NCBI GenBank assembly: GCA_030765725.1
Contig: JAVCDF010000002.1
Location: 124,001-188,000 of the forward strand
Source: Candidatus Chlorobium antarcticum
GTDB taxonomy: Bacteria > Bacteroidota > Chlorobiia > Chlorobiales > Chlorobiaceae
Direction: 5' to 3'
DNA: 64,000 bases
The position numbers were made by a program, and so were the translations under genes. The notes beneath the pieces are model-generated. The model saw only the letters and a list, made by a program, of their open reading frames with translations, had not been told where the DNA came from and did not search any database. This document shows, piece by piece, positions 1 to 9,489 of this stretch. How positions within the stretch are numbered: the first letter of the stretch is position 1; each line of letters starts with the position of its first letter.

Positions 1-740
1 CCCACAACAGGAATGGAGACCGCGTTATATACCTCCCATACCTTTGCAAGGGCAATCGGCTTGATTGCTGGTCCCGAAAGGCCTCCTGTCACATTTGTGA
101 GGAGAGGACGGCGTTTTTTCCAGTCAACTGCCATGCCAACCACTGTGTTGATGAGCGACAGGGAGTCGGCTCCGGCTGACTGGGCGGCAAGGGCGATTGA
201 GCTGATGGATGTCACATTCGGCGTGAGCTTGATCATCAGGTGCCTGCTTGTGATGGCGCGCAGTTCTTGTACTATGTCGCGGGTAGCGTCGGGGCTGACT
301 CCCATAATCATGCACTCGCCTTTCACATTGGGGCAGGAGAGATTGATTTCATAGGCGTCAAGGCCCGGAACCGCGTCAAGGCGTGAGACCACTTCAGCGT
401 AGTCGTCAATTGATCGGCCTGCAATATTGACAATAATGGATGTACCGAGCTTGCGGAGGAAGGGGACTTTGTCTGCAATGAACCGGTCAATGCCCACATT
501 TGCCAGGCCGATAGCGTTGACCATTCCGGAAGGGGTTTCGGCAATGCGCTGCGGTGGATTGCCGGTTCGGGGCTCAAGGGAAATTGCCTTTGTTACCAGA
601 CCACCGATGGCTGACAGATCGGTGAGGCGGCTGAGTTCCTCGCCGTAGGATACAGTTCCCGAAGCCAGAAGCACCGGAGACTTCAGTTTCAGGCCCCGGC
701 CAAGGTCAACTGCCGAGGCTCTTGTTTCGCTGCTTTTCAT
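1..740 (-). CDS. pyrD: dihydroorotate dehydrogenase, type 1B catalytic subunit (partial)
   Basis: This enzyme oxidises dihydroorotate to orotate in pyrimidine synthesis. The start codon is the ATG read from 740; the C-terminus lies beyond the left edge. The N-terminus runs MKSSETRASAVDLGRGLKLK and continues with the FMN-binding stretches LASGTVSYGEEL and GGLVTKAISLEPRTGNPPQR, then ETPSGMVNAIGLANVG. Further on come INTVVGMAVDW and NVTGGLSGPAIKPIAL. These are typical of the class 1B enzymes, which pair with a PyrK iron-sulfur flavoprotein. That partner would have to lie to the left and is not visible. About 246 codons are present of some 300 expected. Confidence 0.93.
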   Translation of the reverse strand, partial: MKSSETRASAVDLGRGLKLKSPVLLASGTVSYGEELSRLTDLSAIGGLVTKAISLEPRTGNPPQRIAETPSGMVNAIGLANVGIDRFIADKVPFLRKLGTSIIVNIAGRSIDDYAEVVSRLDAVPGLDAYEINLSCPNVKGECMIMGVSPDATRDIVQELRAITSRHLMIKLTPNVTSISSIALAAQSAGADSLSLINTVVGMAVDWKKRRPLLTNVTGGLSGPAIKPIALAKVWEVYNAVSIPVV

Positions 741-838
741 ACTGGTTGTTTAGCGGTTTCAATGCAGAAAGGGGCTGCCGGATTTTCTGCCGGCAGCCCC
801 TTGTGCTCTTTTTTTCTTCACTGCCTTTCAGTGTACTC

Positions 839-2959
839 TTACTTCCCCCCGCCGGTGAGGTAGTACTTGGTTGCGTAGTCGCGAACCATGCGGTGGGTGT
901 TGTATTCGGGTGCAATGGTAGCAACTGCATTCCGGATTTTCTTGATCCACCGTGTGGGGATGTTCTCTGCATTGCGTTCGTAGAATGTAGGCAGAATCTG
1001 GTTTTCCAGAACTGAGTAGATCTGTTCGGCATCAAAACGGTCCTGCTCTTCGTGGTTGTCGAAGGATTCTCCGTTGCCGATTGACCAGCCGTTTTCGCCA
1101 TTGTAGGCTTCAGGCCACCATCCGTCCAGAACGCTGAAGTTCAGACCGCCGTGCAGGACAGTTTTTTCGCCCGAAGTACCGCTGGCCTCCATGGGACGGA
1201 CAGGGTTGTTCAGCCAGATGTCCACGCCCGATACCATGCGTTTTGCAACACCGAGGTTGTAGTTCTCCAGGAAAATGACCCGACCCGAGAACTCGGGGCG
1301 GCGGGAGTGCTGCACAATCTGGCGGATGAAGTCCTTGCCCGCGTCATCATGTGGGTGGGCTTTGCCGGCAAAGATGATCTGCATCGGCATTTTCGGGTTG
1401 TTGATAATCCGGTTGAGCCGCTCAAGGTCGCTGAAAATCATCGGTGCCCGCTTGTAGGTTGCAAAGCGGCGGGCAAAGCCTATGGTCAGGATGTCGGGGG
1501 AGAGGGAGTTCTTTTCCGAGCGCATCGCGTCATATTCATTTGAGCGCGACTGGCTGTGCTGGTGGAAGAGTTGGTTGTCGATATAACGATGGATGAAGTC
1601 CATCAGGTTGCGTTTCAGTGTGTAGCGTAGCGACCAGAGCTCTTCATCCGAAACTTTTGCAAGGGCTACCTCTGCGGCTTCACGCGAGAGGGTCATTGCT
1701 TCAAGATCTCGGGTGAATTTTTTCCAGAACGAGTCTGTGTAGCCACAGCCCCAGCTGGGTGCGTGGACGCCGTTGGTGATGTGCCCGATGGGGACTTCTT
1801 CAAGCTTTTTGCCGGGGAAGAGGTGCTGCCACATTTCACGCGACACTTCGCCGTGCAGTTTCGAAACGCCGTTGGCCGCTCGTGAAAGGTTGAGCGAGAG
1901 AACAGTCATGGTGAAGAGGCCCTGAGTGTTTTTCGGGTCTTCGGAGCCGAGCAGCATCAGGTCTTCGAAATCCATCCCCGTTTTGGAGAGGTATTTGTCG
2001 AAGGTGTAGTGCATCATGTCGCGCGAAAAACGGTCGTGTCCTGCTGGCACAGGAGTGTGTGTGGTAAAGACACAGCGCTTTTTGACTGATTCCATGGCGG
2101 CTTCTTTCGTTGCGCCACTGGCAAGTTCGCCTGCAAGAAGTTCAAGGGTGAGGAAGGCTGAGTGGCCTTCGTTCATATGGTAGACTGCAGGTTTTACGCC
2201 GAGCTTGTCAAGCAGTTTAGCGCCGCCGATGCCGAGGACGATTTCCTGGTTGATGCGCATGTTCTGGTCGCCGCCGTAAACCCTGCAGCAGATGTCGCGG
2301 TAGTGCGATTCGTTTGCGGGAATGTTTGTGTCGAGCAGATAGAGGGTAGCACGGCCGACTTTGAGCTTCCACGCCTGGGCGAACACTTCGCTCTGGGCTA
2401 TGTTGACAGAAATCACAAGGTCCTTGCCGTCGGGGCCGGTTACTTTTTCAATGGGAAGGCTTTCTGCATACTGCAGGGGGTAGTCCTCCATCTGCCATCC
2501 ATCCTCGTTGAGGTACTGGCGGAAGTATCCCTCTTTATAAAACAGCGTGATGCCGATGAAGTTGATGCCGAGGTCGCTGGCCGACTTTATGTGGTCACCG
2601 GCAAGGACACCGAGGCCTCCTGAATAGATTCTGACACTTTCATGAATGCCGAATTCTGCGCTGAAGTAGGCGACAGGATTTTTGGTGAGTTCGGGTGCAT
2701 CCTTGGCTGCCCATGTTTCTTTGCTGTTCAGGTAGTCCTGAAAACGGCTGTTGACCTTGAGTATCCGATCGCCCAGTTCGCACTGGCAGCGGGCCGCAAG
2801 TTCTTCATTGGAGATGTGGCGGAGGAGTTCTACCGGATTGTGGTTGTTTCTTTCCCAGAGAAGGGGGGAGAGGTCTTCAAATATCTGTTTGGCCTCGGTG
2901 TCCCATGACCACCAGAGGTTGTTTGAGAGAGCTTTAAGGGCGCTTATTGTTTTCTGCAT
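839..2959 (-). CDS. glgP: alpha-glucan (glycogen) phosphorylase, GT35
   Basis: The protein (706 residues) releases glucose-1-phosphate from glycogen or other alpha-1,4-glucans in the cytoplasm. It belongs to the shorter bacterial and archaeal branch of the family, with an N-terminal DUF3417-like region (NLWWSWDTEAKQIFEDLSP). The cofactor site is visible as EASGTSGEKTVLHGG with the PLP lysine near residue 599, followed by LNFSVLDGWWPEAYNGENGW. The motif HITNGVHAPSW is also present. The start ATG lies at 2959, and the gene stands divergently from the metallophosphoesterase to its right. Green sulfur bacteria store glycogen, which fits this role. Confidence 0.93.
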   Translation of the reverse strand: MQKTISALKALSNNLWWSWDTEAKQIFEDLSPLLWERNNHNPVELLRHISNEELAARCQCELGDRILKVNSRFQDYLNSKETWAAKDAPELTKNPVAYFSAEFGIHESVRIYSGGLGVLAGDHIKSASDLGINFIGITLFYKEGYFRQYLNEDGWQMEDYPLQYAESLPIEKVTGPDGKDLVISVNIAQSEVFAQAWKLKVGRATLYLLDTNIPANESHYRDICCRVYGGDQNMRINQEIVLGIGGAKLLDKLGVKPAVYHMNEGHSAFLTLELLAGELASGATKEAAMESVKKRCVFTTHTPVPAGHDRFSRDMMHYTFDKYLSKTGMDFEDLMLLGSEDPKNTQGLFTMTVLSLNLSRAANGVSKLHGEVSREMWQHLFPGKKLEEVPIGHITNGVHAPSWGCGYTDSFWKKFTRDLEAMTLSREAAEVALAKVSDEELWSLRYTLKRNLMDFIHRYIDNQLFHQHSQSRSNEYDAMRSEKNSLSPDILTIGFARRFATYKRAPMIFSDLERLNRIINNPKMPMQIIFAGKAHPHDDAGKDFIRQIVQHSRRPEFSGRVIFLENYNLGVAKRMVSGVDIWLNNPVRPMEASGTSGEKTVLHGGLNFSVLDGWWPEAYNGENGWSIGNGESFDNHEEQDRFDAEQIYSVLENQILPTFYERNAENIPTRWIKKIRNAVATIAPEYNTHRMVRDYATKYYLTGGGK

Positions 2960-3138
2960 GATAAGGGAATGTGTCTTTGGCGTGCCTGGAGGGCAACGGA
3001 TTGAAATGAATGCGTGAAAGGAAGTATCTTGCTGGAGTCTTCCTGTACCCGGGTTTTATTACGGCGTTTTTGGCGCCGTTGAATTACGATTGCACAATTT
3101 ACTCTTTTAGAGCTCAAAACCGCAAAATTCTCTCCCAG

Positions 3139-4008
3139 ATGAAACGAGATGTACACATTGCCCATATTTCCGATTTGCATATTGCGGGCTCCGGTGACCG
3201 TCGCCAGCTTCAGGATCTTGACCGGATGCTGGAGCATCTGAATGTTTCGGGCTTTGATCATCTGGTCATTTCCGGTGATCTTTCTGATCGTGGCCGCACG
3301 GAGGATTGGGAGATTGTGAAGGACAAGCTTGTCAGTCACGGCTGGTATCATTGGGAGAAGACTACTGTTGTTGCGGGAAATCATGACCTGATAAGGCTGG
3401 AGGAGGAGATGCGCTTCTATAATGCCCTGAACCCCTTGCAGGGCCTTCGGGAGCGGGCGTGCCGGCAGAGGGCGGAATCGTTCTGCAGGTTTTTCCGTGA
3501 GCTGGTGACTGGTGGGGATGATACCGACCCGGCCTTCCCGTTCATCAAAGTGATGCGTTTTCCTGCCGCTTCGGTTGCCATTGTGGCGTGCAACTCCGTC
3601 CGTGCCTGGTCGCCGGCTGACAACCCCCTTGGTGCAAGGGGCCATATCAATCCTTCGGAGCTTCGCGCCATCACTGCTCCCCGGGTGCGGGAGGCTCTTG
3701 CGGGGTCGTTTGTCATAGGGCTCTGCCATCATGCACTGAAGGTGTATGGCACCGACCGTCTGCTTGACCAGGCGTTCGATTGGACAATGGAGCTGAAAAA
3801 CCGGCAGGAGTTCCTTCAGGCCATGCTTGAGATAGATGCAAAGGTTGTGCTGCACGGCCATTTTCACCGGTTTCAGACCTACCGGGCGGAGGGGGTGGAG
3901 TTTGTCAACGGGGGGAGTTTCCGGTATGCTTCAACCCGGTACAGTGCGCTCAGGATATCCGGGGACGGCTCATTCATGCAGGAGTTTGCCGATGTGCCAT
4001 TAAATTGA
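3139..4008 (+). CDS. metallophosphoesterase, calcineurin-like
   Basis: The protein is about 289 residues long and shows the metal-binding motifs of the calcineurin-like phosphoesterase fold in order: DLH in HIAHISDLHIAG near the N-terminus, GDLSDRG (GDxxDR), GNHD in VVAGNHDLI, and GHFH in VVLHGHFHRFQ near the end. The substrate cannot be read from the sequence; relatives include cyclic nucleotide phosphodiesterases. An upstream in-frame start at 3010 exists, but the extra 43 residues look unlike the family and the metal motif begins a few residues after the ATG at 3139, so I prefer 3139. The neighbouring ferritin-like gene converges on it. Confidence 0.85.
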   Translation: MKRDVHIAHISDLHIAGSGDRRQLQDLDRMLEHLNVSGFDHLVISGDLSDRGRTEDWEIVKDKLVSHGWYHWEKTTVVAGNHDLIRLEEEMRFYNALNPLQGLRERACRQRAESFCRFFRELVTGGDDTDPAFPFIKVMRFPAASVAIVACNSVRAWSPADNPLGARGHINPSELRAITAPRVREALAGSFVIGLCHHALKVYGTDRLLDQAFDWTMELKNRQEFLQAMLEIDAKVVLHGHFHRFQTYRAEGVEFVNGGSFRYASTRYSALRISGDGSFMQEFADVPLN

Positions 4009-4020
4009 ACGGAGAGCTAC

Positions 4021-4488
4021 TCAGCTCTTGATGCCCGCTTCTTTCATATAGCTGCGGATTCTCTCGGCATGGTCTCTGTCTTCCTGGTTCAGCTGCTTGA
4101 AAATGTTTGCGGTGGCTGATTCCGAGGGGCTGTCCAGAAATTCCTGGTAATGGGATTCCCCCGCTGAGAGTTCAAGCTCAAGAGCCATATCGAAAGCATC
4201 TCTGCGCGTGGGTGGCTGTTCCTGAAACTGAGTGACAAGGTTGATGATTAACCTATTGGCCTCATTGAGGGCCTCCAGATCTTTAGTGAGAAGGTTTTCG
4301 GGAAAAACGACCGACGGATCTTTTTTCTCCTGCTGCAGGAGTGCAGCATGCCCCCTTTCTTCCATGGCAAGCTGCCACCAGAATTCTTCGTCCTCCTCAA
4401 ACAGGTCGTTAAAGAGGGTGTAGAGTTTTGCCAGATTCAGCTCAAGCTGTATCGATGCTTCAAGGAGCTGGTAGAGTGATACTGTCAT
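4021..4488 (-). CDS. ferritin-like / rubrerythrin-type diiron protein
   Basis: This 155-residue helical protein has the pattern of a four-helix-bundle diiron carboxylate protein. Candidate ligands are the glutamates of LEASIQLELNLAKLY, EERGH near residue 45, LELELSAGESHYQ near residue 108 and EDRDHAERI near residue 138. It lacks the C-terminal rubredoxin domain of true rubrerythrin. A role in peroxide reduction or iron handling is an inference from the family. The gene sits just upstream of a palindromic repeat, with carB on the far side of that repeat on the same strand. Confidence 0.7.
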   Translation of the reverse strand: MTVSLYQLLEASIQLELNLAKLYTLFNDLFEEDEEFWWQLAMEERGHAALLQQEKKDPSVVFPENLLTKDLEALNEANRLIINLVTQFQEQPPTRRDAFDMALELELSAGESHYQEFLDSPSESATANIFKQLNQEDRDHAERIRSYMKEAGIKS

Positions 4489-4516
4489 GGCTGCTTCTGC
4501 CTGTTAAGGTTTTTGG

Positions 4517-4655
4517 GTACCTCTATTTATTTGTTGCGCACTGCGATTACTTCGTTGGTCGGTGCTCGAAATCCTTATGTGCCGGGCGTACACTCCGTTT
4601 TCTGCGCTTCGTCCGCCTCGTACTCACAGCGCTCACTGGTACTAAATAGAGGTAC
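4517..4655. repeat. palindromic repeat element with 12-bp terminal inverted repeats
   Basis: A block of about 139 bp is bounded by GTACCTCTATTT (4517-4528) and its exact reverse complement AAATAGAGGTAC (4644-4655). The interior contains further dyads around GCGATTACTTCG and the stretch GTGCTCGAAATCC. It resembles non-coding extragenic palindromes or MITE-like elements scattered in other bacterial genomes, which I judge from memory. It encodes nothing convincing. The right arm overlaps the 3' end of carB and provides its last codons and stop. Confidence 0.6.
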
Positions 4656-6510
4656 TCTTTTGCCTGTAAGTTGCGTATTCCTGAAGACTTTTGACTCCAA
4701 ACTCTTCGTGGCGGATGCAGTCGATTGCTTGCACTGATGCCTCAGCAGCCTCTATTGTAGTGACAAAGGGGACATTGGAGAGGACGGATGCCGCGCCGAT
4801 TGCCTCTTCGTCATGCAGTGCCTGTTCGCCCCGGGGGGTGTTGATGACGAAGTCGATTTTGCCGTGTTTGATGATGTCGAAAATGTTTGGCCGTCCCTCT
4901 TCGCCAACCTTGAATACTTTTTTGCATTCAATTCCGTTTTCCCGGAGGAAGCGGTGTGTGCCCTCGGTTGCAACAAGGTCGAAGTCCATGCGGTAGAGCG
5001 AACGGGCAATGTCGAGAATCCGGTGGTTTTTGTCCTGATTGTTGACGCTGATGAACACCGAGCCTGACAGGGGAAGGTGCATGTTGGCAGCCTGATAGGC
5101 TTTTGCGAAAGCTTCGGGGAATTTGTCGGCAAGGCTCATGGCCTCTCCGGTCGAGCGCATTTCAGGGCCAAGGTAGACGCCTGACTTGACAAATTTCGAG
5201 AATGGGAACACCGGCTCTTTGATTGCCATATGCTTCAGGCCGAGTTCATCGCAGTCTTTCAGGTCAAACTCGCGGCGAAGGTCGCTGAGTTTTTCTCCGA
5301 GCATGACGCGCGTGGCTATTTTCACTACAGGAATTGCTGTAGCCTTGCCTACGAACGGTACGGTGCGGCTGGCTCTCGGGTTGACTTCAATGACATAGAC
5401 GCTGTTGTTCTGCACTGCGTACTGCACATTCATCAGGCCGACCACCTTGAGGTGTTCCGCCATGATGCGGGTGTACTCCTTCATGGTGGCAATAACTTCA
5501 GGGCTGATGTTGCGGTAGGGGAGAATGGAGGTTGAGTCGCCACTGTGTATGCCTGCGGCCTCCACATGCTGCATGATGCCGCTGATGACGCAGTCGGTGG
5601 TGTCGGCAATGGCGTCAATGTCGAACTCAACGGCCGTTTCAAGAAAACGGTCGATGAGAAGCGGGTATTTGTCGGTAATGAACAGCGCCTGGTCAACATA
5701 CTCTTTCAAGGAGTCGTCACTATAGATGATTTTCATTGCCCGTCCGCCAAGAACATAGCTAGGCCGTACCAGAACCGGATAGCCGATTCTTTTTGTAATG
5801 TCACGAGCTTCCTCAAGGCAGACCGCCGTGCCGTAGTCGGGATGGGGGATGTTGAGGCGATCGAGCAGCGCTCCGAATTTTTTCCGGTCTTCAGCAAGGT
5901 CTATTCCTTCCGACGAAGTGCCGAGGATGGTGACTCCGGCTTCGTGGAGTCTTCCCGAGAGTTTCAATGGGGTCTGGCCGCCGAAGCTGACAATCACGCC
6001 GAGAGGCTTTTCGTGCTCTATGATTCGGATTGTGTCTTCATAGGTCAGCGGTTCGAAATAAAGCTTGTCGGCAATGTCGTAGTCGGTCGAGACGGTTTCG
6101 GGGTTGCAGTTGACCATGATGGTTTCATACCCCGCTTCGCGGAGGGCGAAAACGGCCTGTACGCAGCAGTAATCGAATTCGATTCCCTGACCAATGCGGT
6201 TGGGTCCTCCTCCAAGGATGATGACCTTTTTCCTGTCGGACGATACCGATTCGTTTTCGTCGTCGTAGGTGGAGTAGTGGTAGGGGGTTTTCGCGTCAAA
6301 TTCAGCGGCGCAGGTGTCCACAGTCTTGAAGACCGAGTTGATGCCGTAGTGCTTCCTGAGGCCCTGGACGGTGCTTTCGGTTGTGCTGAAAATATGAGCG
6401 AGCTGGCAGTCTGAAAAACCGTGCTCTTTTGCTGTGATGAGACGGTCTGCGGGGAGGCGCCGTGAAAGGGCTAAAACTTCTTCGGCCGGTTCGGAAACTT
6501 GTGTGCTCAT
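4642..6510 (-). CDS. carB: carbamoyl-phosphate synthase large subunit, C-terminal half
   Basis: The 622-residue protein covers only the second half of a normal CarB of about 1070 residues. It begins in the oligomerisation domain, then has the second ATP-grasp synthetase domain starting with VIILGGGPNRIGQGIEFDYCC near residue 95. It ends with the MGS-like allosteric domain (VFISVNNQDKNHRILDIARSL). A separate gene elsewhere must encode the first synthetase half. Split CarB is known in Methanocaldococcus and Aquifex. The final residues STSI and the TAG stop are read from one arm of a palindromic repeat, so the natural C-terminus has been replaced. The product supplies carbamoyl phosphate for pyrimidines and arginine. 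Confidence 0.92.
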   Translation of the reverse strand: MSTQVSEPAEEVLALSRRLPADRLITAKEHGFSDCQLAHIFSTTESTVQGLRKHYGINSVFKTVDTCAAEFDAKTPYHYSTYDDENESVSSDRKKVIILGGGPNRIGQGIEFDYCCVQAVFALREAGYETIMVNCNPETVSTDYDIADKLYFEPLTYEDTIRIIEHEKPLGVIVSFGGQTPLKLSGRLHEAGVTILGTSSEGIDLAEDRKKFGALLDRLNIPHPDYGTAVCLEEARDITKRIGYPVLVRPSYVLGGRAMKIIYSDDSLKEYVDQALFITDKYPLLIDRFLETAVEFDIDAIADTTDCVISGIMQHVEAAGIHSGDSTSILPYRNISPEVIATMKEYTRIMAEHLKVVGLMNVQYAVQNNSVYVIEVNPRASRTVPFVGKATAIPVVKIATRVMLGEKLSDLRREFDLKDCDELGLKHMAIKEPVFPFSKFVKSGVYLGPEMRSTGEAMSLADKFPEAFAKAYQAANMHLPLSGSVFISVNNQDKNHRILDIARSLYRMDFDLVATEGTHRFLRENGIECKKVFKVGEEGRPNIFDIIKHGKIDFVINTPRGEQALHDEEAIGAASVLSNVPFVTTIEAAEASVQAIDCIRHEEFGVKSLQEYATYRQKSTSI

Positions 6511-6659
6511 GCAGTCTTGACAGGTTTATTTCAATTGAGTGTCGTGGCTCCATAAAGGTAATGATTCACCTCATGATATCATAAGCCCGAAGAGTATACG
6601 AAAATGTCCATCTCTATACAAAGAGGGATCGTTTTATGGTTGATGCCGGGTGGTGAAAA

Positions 6660-6692
6660 GCCCTTTGGAAAATGGGCGGAGATTTTTTTTTT
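6660..6692 (+). terminator. hairpin plus T-run in the ribBA leader (possible attenuator)
   Basis: A short stem formed by GCCC (6660-6663) and GGGC (6674-6677), with some extra pairing inside, is followed by a run of ten T residues at 6683-6692. It lies on the strand of ribBA, about 55 bp before its start. The preceding gene carB is divergent, so this cannot be its terminator. It may attenuate ribBA or end a short leader transcript. No FMN riboswitch core was recognised. Confidence 0.4.
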
Positions 6693-6745
6693 GATTACAT
6701 TTGATTTCACACTTACAAAGTTCTGCAATAAAGGTACTACTGAAT

Positions 6746-7978
6746 ATGGACAACAAGCGTTTTGATACTATAGAATCTGCTCTTGAGGATATCAGGCAGG
6801 GGAAACTGGTAATCGTTATTGATGACGAGGACAGGGAGAACGAGGGTGATTTTATTGCCGCTGCCGACAAGGTGACGACAGAGATGATCAATTTTATTAC
6901 CAAAGAGGCGCGCGGTCTGCTCTGCGTTGCCATAACCATGGAACGGGCCAAAGAGCTGCAGCTCGATCCGATGGTGCAGCGCAATACCTCACAGCACGAA
7001 ACCAATTTTACGGTGTCTGTTGATGCCATAGCCGAGGGGGTTACCACGGGGATTTCGGCTTATGATCGCGCTATGACCATCAAAATGCTCGGTGATCCGG
7101 CATCTCATGCCGACAGCTTTTCACGACCGGGTCATATATTTCCGCTCCGGGCCATGGATGGCGGAGTACTTCGCCGCGTGGGCCATACCGAGGCGGCTGT
7201 CGACCTTGTCCGCCTTGCCGGCTGCAGTCCTGTCGGTCTCCTTTGCGAGATTTTGCACGATGACGGCAGCATGGCGCGTCTTGCCGAACTCCTGAAGTTT
7301 AAGGAGAAGTTCGGCCTGAAGCTCATTACCATCAAGGACCTTGTGGCCTATCAGATGCAGCGCAACAAGTTGGTGCAGAGGGCTGTTGAGGCAAATATTC
7401 CGACTGCATATGGAGAGTTCCGCCTGATGGCTTATGAGTCATTTACTGACAACCACAACCACATGGCGTTTGTGAAGGGCGATGTGTCAACCGATGAACC
7501 GGTACTTGTGCGGGTGCATTCGCAGTGCGCCACCGGCGACACCTTTGCTTCGCTCCGGTGCGACTGCGGAAACCAGCTCGCCTCTGCGCTCAGGATGATT
7601 GAGGCCGAGGGCCGTGGGGTGCTTGTCTACTTGATGCAGGAGGGACGGGGGATTGGGCTTGTAAACAAACTCAAGGCCTATAATCTGCAGGATGAGGGTC
7701 TTGATACTGTTGAGGCCAATGAAAAACTTGGATTCAAGGCTGATCTGCGCGACTACGGCATCGGAGCCCAGATTCTTCAAGACCTCGGCGTACGAAAGAT
7801 GCGCCTTATGACAAACAACCCGAAAAAGGTTGTGGGGCTTGAGGGCTACGGGCTTGAAATAGTGGAACGGGTGCCTCTTGAAATTGAGCCCAATTCCATC
7901 AATAAAACATATCTTGAAACCAAGCGGGACAAGATGGGCCATATGATCAGCTGCTCATGCAGCAGCGGGAACCATTGA
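6746..7978 (+). CDS. ribBA: bifunctional DHBP synthase / GTP cyclohydrolase II
   Basis: This 410-residue fusion catalyses both entry steps of riboflavin synthesis. The N-terminal half is 3,4-dihydroxy-2-butanone 4-phosphate synthase, with [12 protein letters not shown] near the start and GHIFPLRA, acting on ribulose 5-phosphate. The C-terminal half is GTP cyclohydrolase II, with the zinc site [18 protein letters not shown] and the motif [12 protein letters not shown] chose the ATG at 6746 ([13 protein letters not shown]) because it matches the usual N-terminus and has AAAGG upstream; an upstream start at 6701 adds 15 unlikely residues. A hairpin with a T-run precedes it. Confidence 0.95.
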   Translation: MDNKRFDTIESALEDIRQGKLVIVIDDEDRENEGDFIAAADKVTTEMINFITKEARGLLCVAITMERAKELQLDPMVQRNTSQHETNFTVSVDAIAEGVTTGISAYDRAMTIKMLGDPASHADSFSRPGHIFPLRAMDGGVLRRVGHTEAAVDLVRLAGCSPVGLLCEILHDDGSMARLAELLKFKEKFGLKLITIKDLVAYQMQRNKLVQRAVEANIPTAYGEFRLMAYESFTDNHNHMAFVKGDVSTDEPVLVRVHSQCATGDTFASLRCDCGNQLASALRMIEAEGRGVLVYLMQEGRGIGLVNKLKAYNLQDEGLDTVEANEKLGFKADLRDYGIGAQILQDLGVRKMRLMTNNPKKVVGLEGYGLEIVERVPLEIEPNSINKTYLETKRDKMGHMISCSCSSGNH

Positions 7979-8037
7979 AAACTGCGACGGCATAAACCAT
8001 TTAAACTTCCCTATAGAGGGAAAAGGAACGAGAGACG

Positions 8038-9363
8038 ATGGACACCGATATTCTGAAGATGCAGGACGGAGAGGTTTTTGACGCAATTGCCCTTGAGACG
8101 GGCCGTCAGATGGAAACCCTTGAACTCATTGCCTCGGAGAATTTCACCAGTCGCGCGGTCATGCAGGCCTGCGGTTCGGTGATGACCAATAAATATGCAG
8201 AGGGTTATCCCGGCAAACGCTACTATGGTGGCTGTGAGTTCGTTGATATTGCCGAGAACCTTGCTCGTGACCGTGCAAAAAAACTCTTCGGCTGCGAGTA
8301 TGTCAATGTTCAGCCGCACTCCGGCTCAAGCGCCAACATGGCCGTACTCTTTTCGGTTCTCAAGCCTGGCGACTGCATCATGGGTCTTGACCTTTCCCAT
8401 GGCGGTCACCTGACTCACGGCAGTTCAGTCAACTTTTCCGGGCAGATGTACAAGGCTCATGCCTACGGCGTTGACCGCGAAACAGGCATTATTGATATGA
8501 ATCAGGTGGAGAAGATGGCCCTTGAGGTCCGTCCCCGCCTTATCATCTGCGGAGCTAGCGCCTATTCTCAGGGGTTTGATTTCAAGGCGTTCCGTGAAAT
8601 TGCCGACAAGGTTGGGGCATTCCTGATGGCCGATATTGCCCATCCGGCCGGACTGATTGTCAGCGGCCTTCTCAGTGACCCGATGCCGCACTGCCATTTT
8701 GTGACCACCACCACCCACAAGACCCTTCGCGGGCCGCGTGGTGGGATGATCATGATGGGAAAGGACTTCGAAAACCCTATGGGTAAAACCATCAAAACGA
8801 AAAACGGACCCCGCGTCAAGATGATGTCGGAAGTGATGGATGCTGAGGTAATGCCCGGTATTCAGGGCGGCCCTCTCATGCACATCATTGCCGGTAAGGC
8901 TGTGGCTTTTGGCGAGGCTCTCCGTCCGGAATTCCGCGAGTACGCAGTGCAGGTTCGCAAAAACGCAGCTGCAATGGCGGATCGGTTCCTCAGCCTTGGT
9001 TACAACATTGTGAGTGGCGGAACGAAGAACCACCTGATGCTGCTTGACCTCCGGAATAAGGATATTACCGGCAAGGTTGTAGAGAACACGCTGCACGAAG
9101 CTGGCATAACTGTCAACAAGAATATGGTTCCCTTTGACGATAAGTCTCCGTTCGTTACCAGCGGCATCCGAATCGGCACTGCAGCCATGACAACCCGCGG
9201 AATGAATGAAGACAACAGCAGGCTGATTGCCGAACTGATTGACAGGGTCATTCTGTCAGCGGCTTCGTCCGATGCACCTGCAGTTTGCCGCGCTGTTCGT
9301 GAAGAGATCCGTTCGCTCTGCCTTGCCAATCCGCTTGAGGGGTATGGCGTGACGCCTGCCTGA
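8038..9363 (+). CDS. glyA: serine hydroxymethyltransferase
   Basis: The 441-residue PLP enzyme interconverts serine and glycine and charges tetrahydrofolate with one-carbon units. Visible motifs are [11 protein letters not shown] near residue 25, [29 protein letters not shown], and [15 protein letters not shown] holding the PLP lysine. The length is slightly above the usual 415-420 residues. A purine-rich ribosome binding site (GGAACGAGAG) lies just before the ATG. The gene is probably its own transcription unit, since a hairpin terminator follows it. Confidence 0.96.
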   Translation: MDTDILKMQDGEVFDAIALETGRQMETLELIASENFTSRAVMQACGSVMTNKYAEGYPGKRYYGGCEFVDIAENLARDRAKKLFGCEYVNVQPHSGSSANMAVLFSVLKPGDCIMGLDLSHGGHLTHGSSVNFSGQMYKAHAYGVDRETGIIDMNQVEKMALEVRPRLIICGASAYSQGFDFKAFREIADKVGAFLMADIAHPAGLIVSGLLSDPMPHCHFVTTTTHKTLRGPRGGMIMMGKDFENPMGKTIKTKNGPRVKMMSEVMDAEVMPGIQGGPLMHIIAGKAVAFGEALRPEFREYAVQVRKNAAAMADRFLSLGYNIVSGGTKNHLMLLDLRNKDITGKVVENTLHEAGITVNKNMVPFDDKSPFVTSGIRIGTAAMTTRGMNEDNSRLIAELIDRVILSAASSDAPAVCRAVREEIRSLCLANPLEGYGVTPA

Positions 9364-9397
9364 ACGGCACTTTTTCGGTTTTCAGCCGGTTTATTTC

Positions 9398-9435
9398 AGC
9401 CGCCCCGTGTCACAATTGAACGGGGTGGCTTTTTT
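9398..9435 (+). terminator. rho-independent terminator after glyA
   Basis: The arms AGCCGCCCCGT and ACGGGGTGGCT pair over 11 positions with one G-T pair and are followed by a run of T residues. It sits between the convergent genes glyA and dnaG. Confidence 0.8.
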
Positions 9436-9489
9436 GTTGCAGTGCGAAGCAGTTCTCGAGCCCCGGGTTCACTTGAATGTGAGGTGCCC

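Noticed and set aside
2944-3867. Long open frame of 307 codons on the minus strand
   Set aside because: It is antisense to the metallophosphoesterase, whose four metal motifs are clear, and it has no family character.
5545-6414. Open frame of 289 codons on the plus strand
   Set aside because: It lies wholly antisense inside carB.
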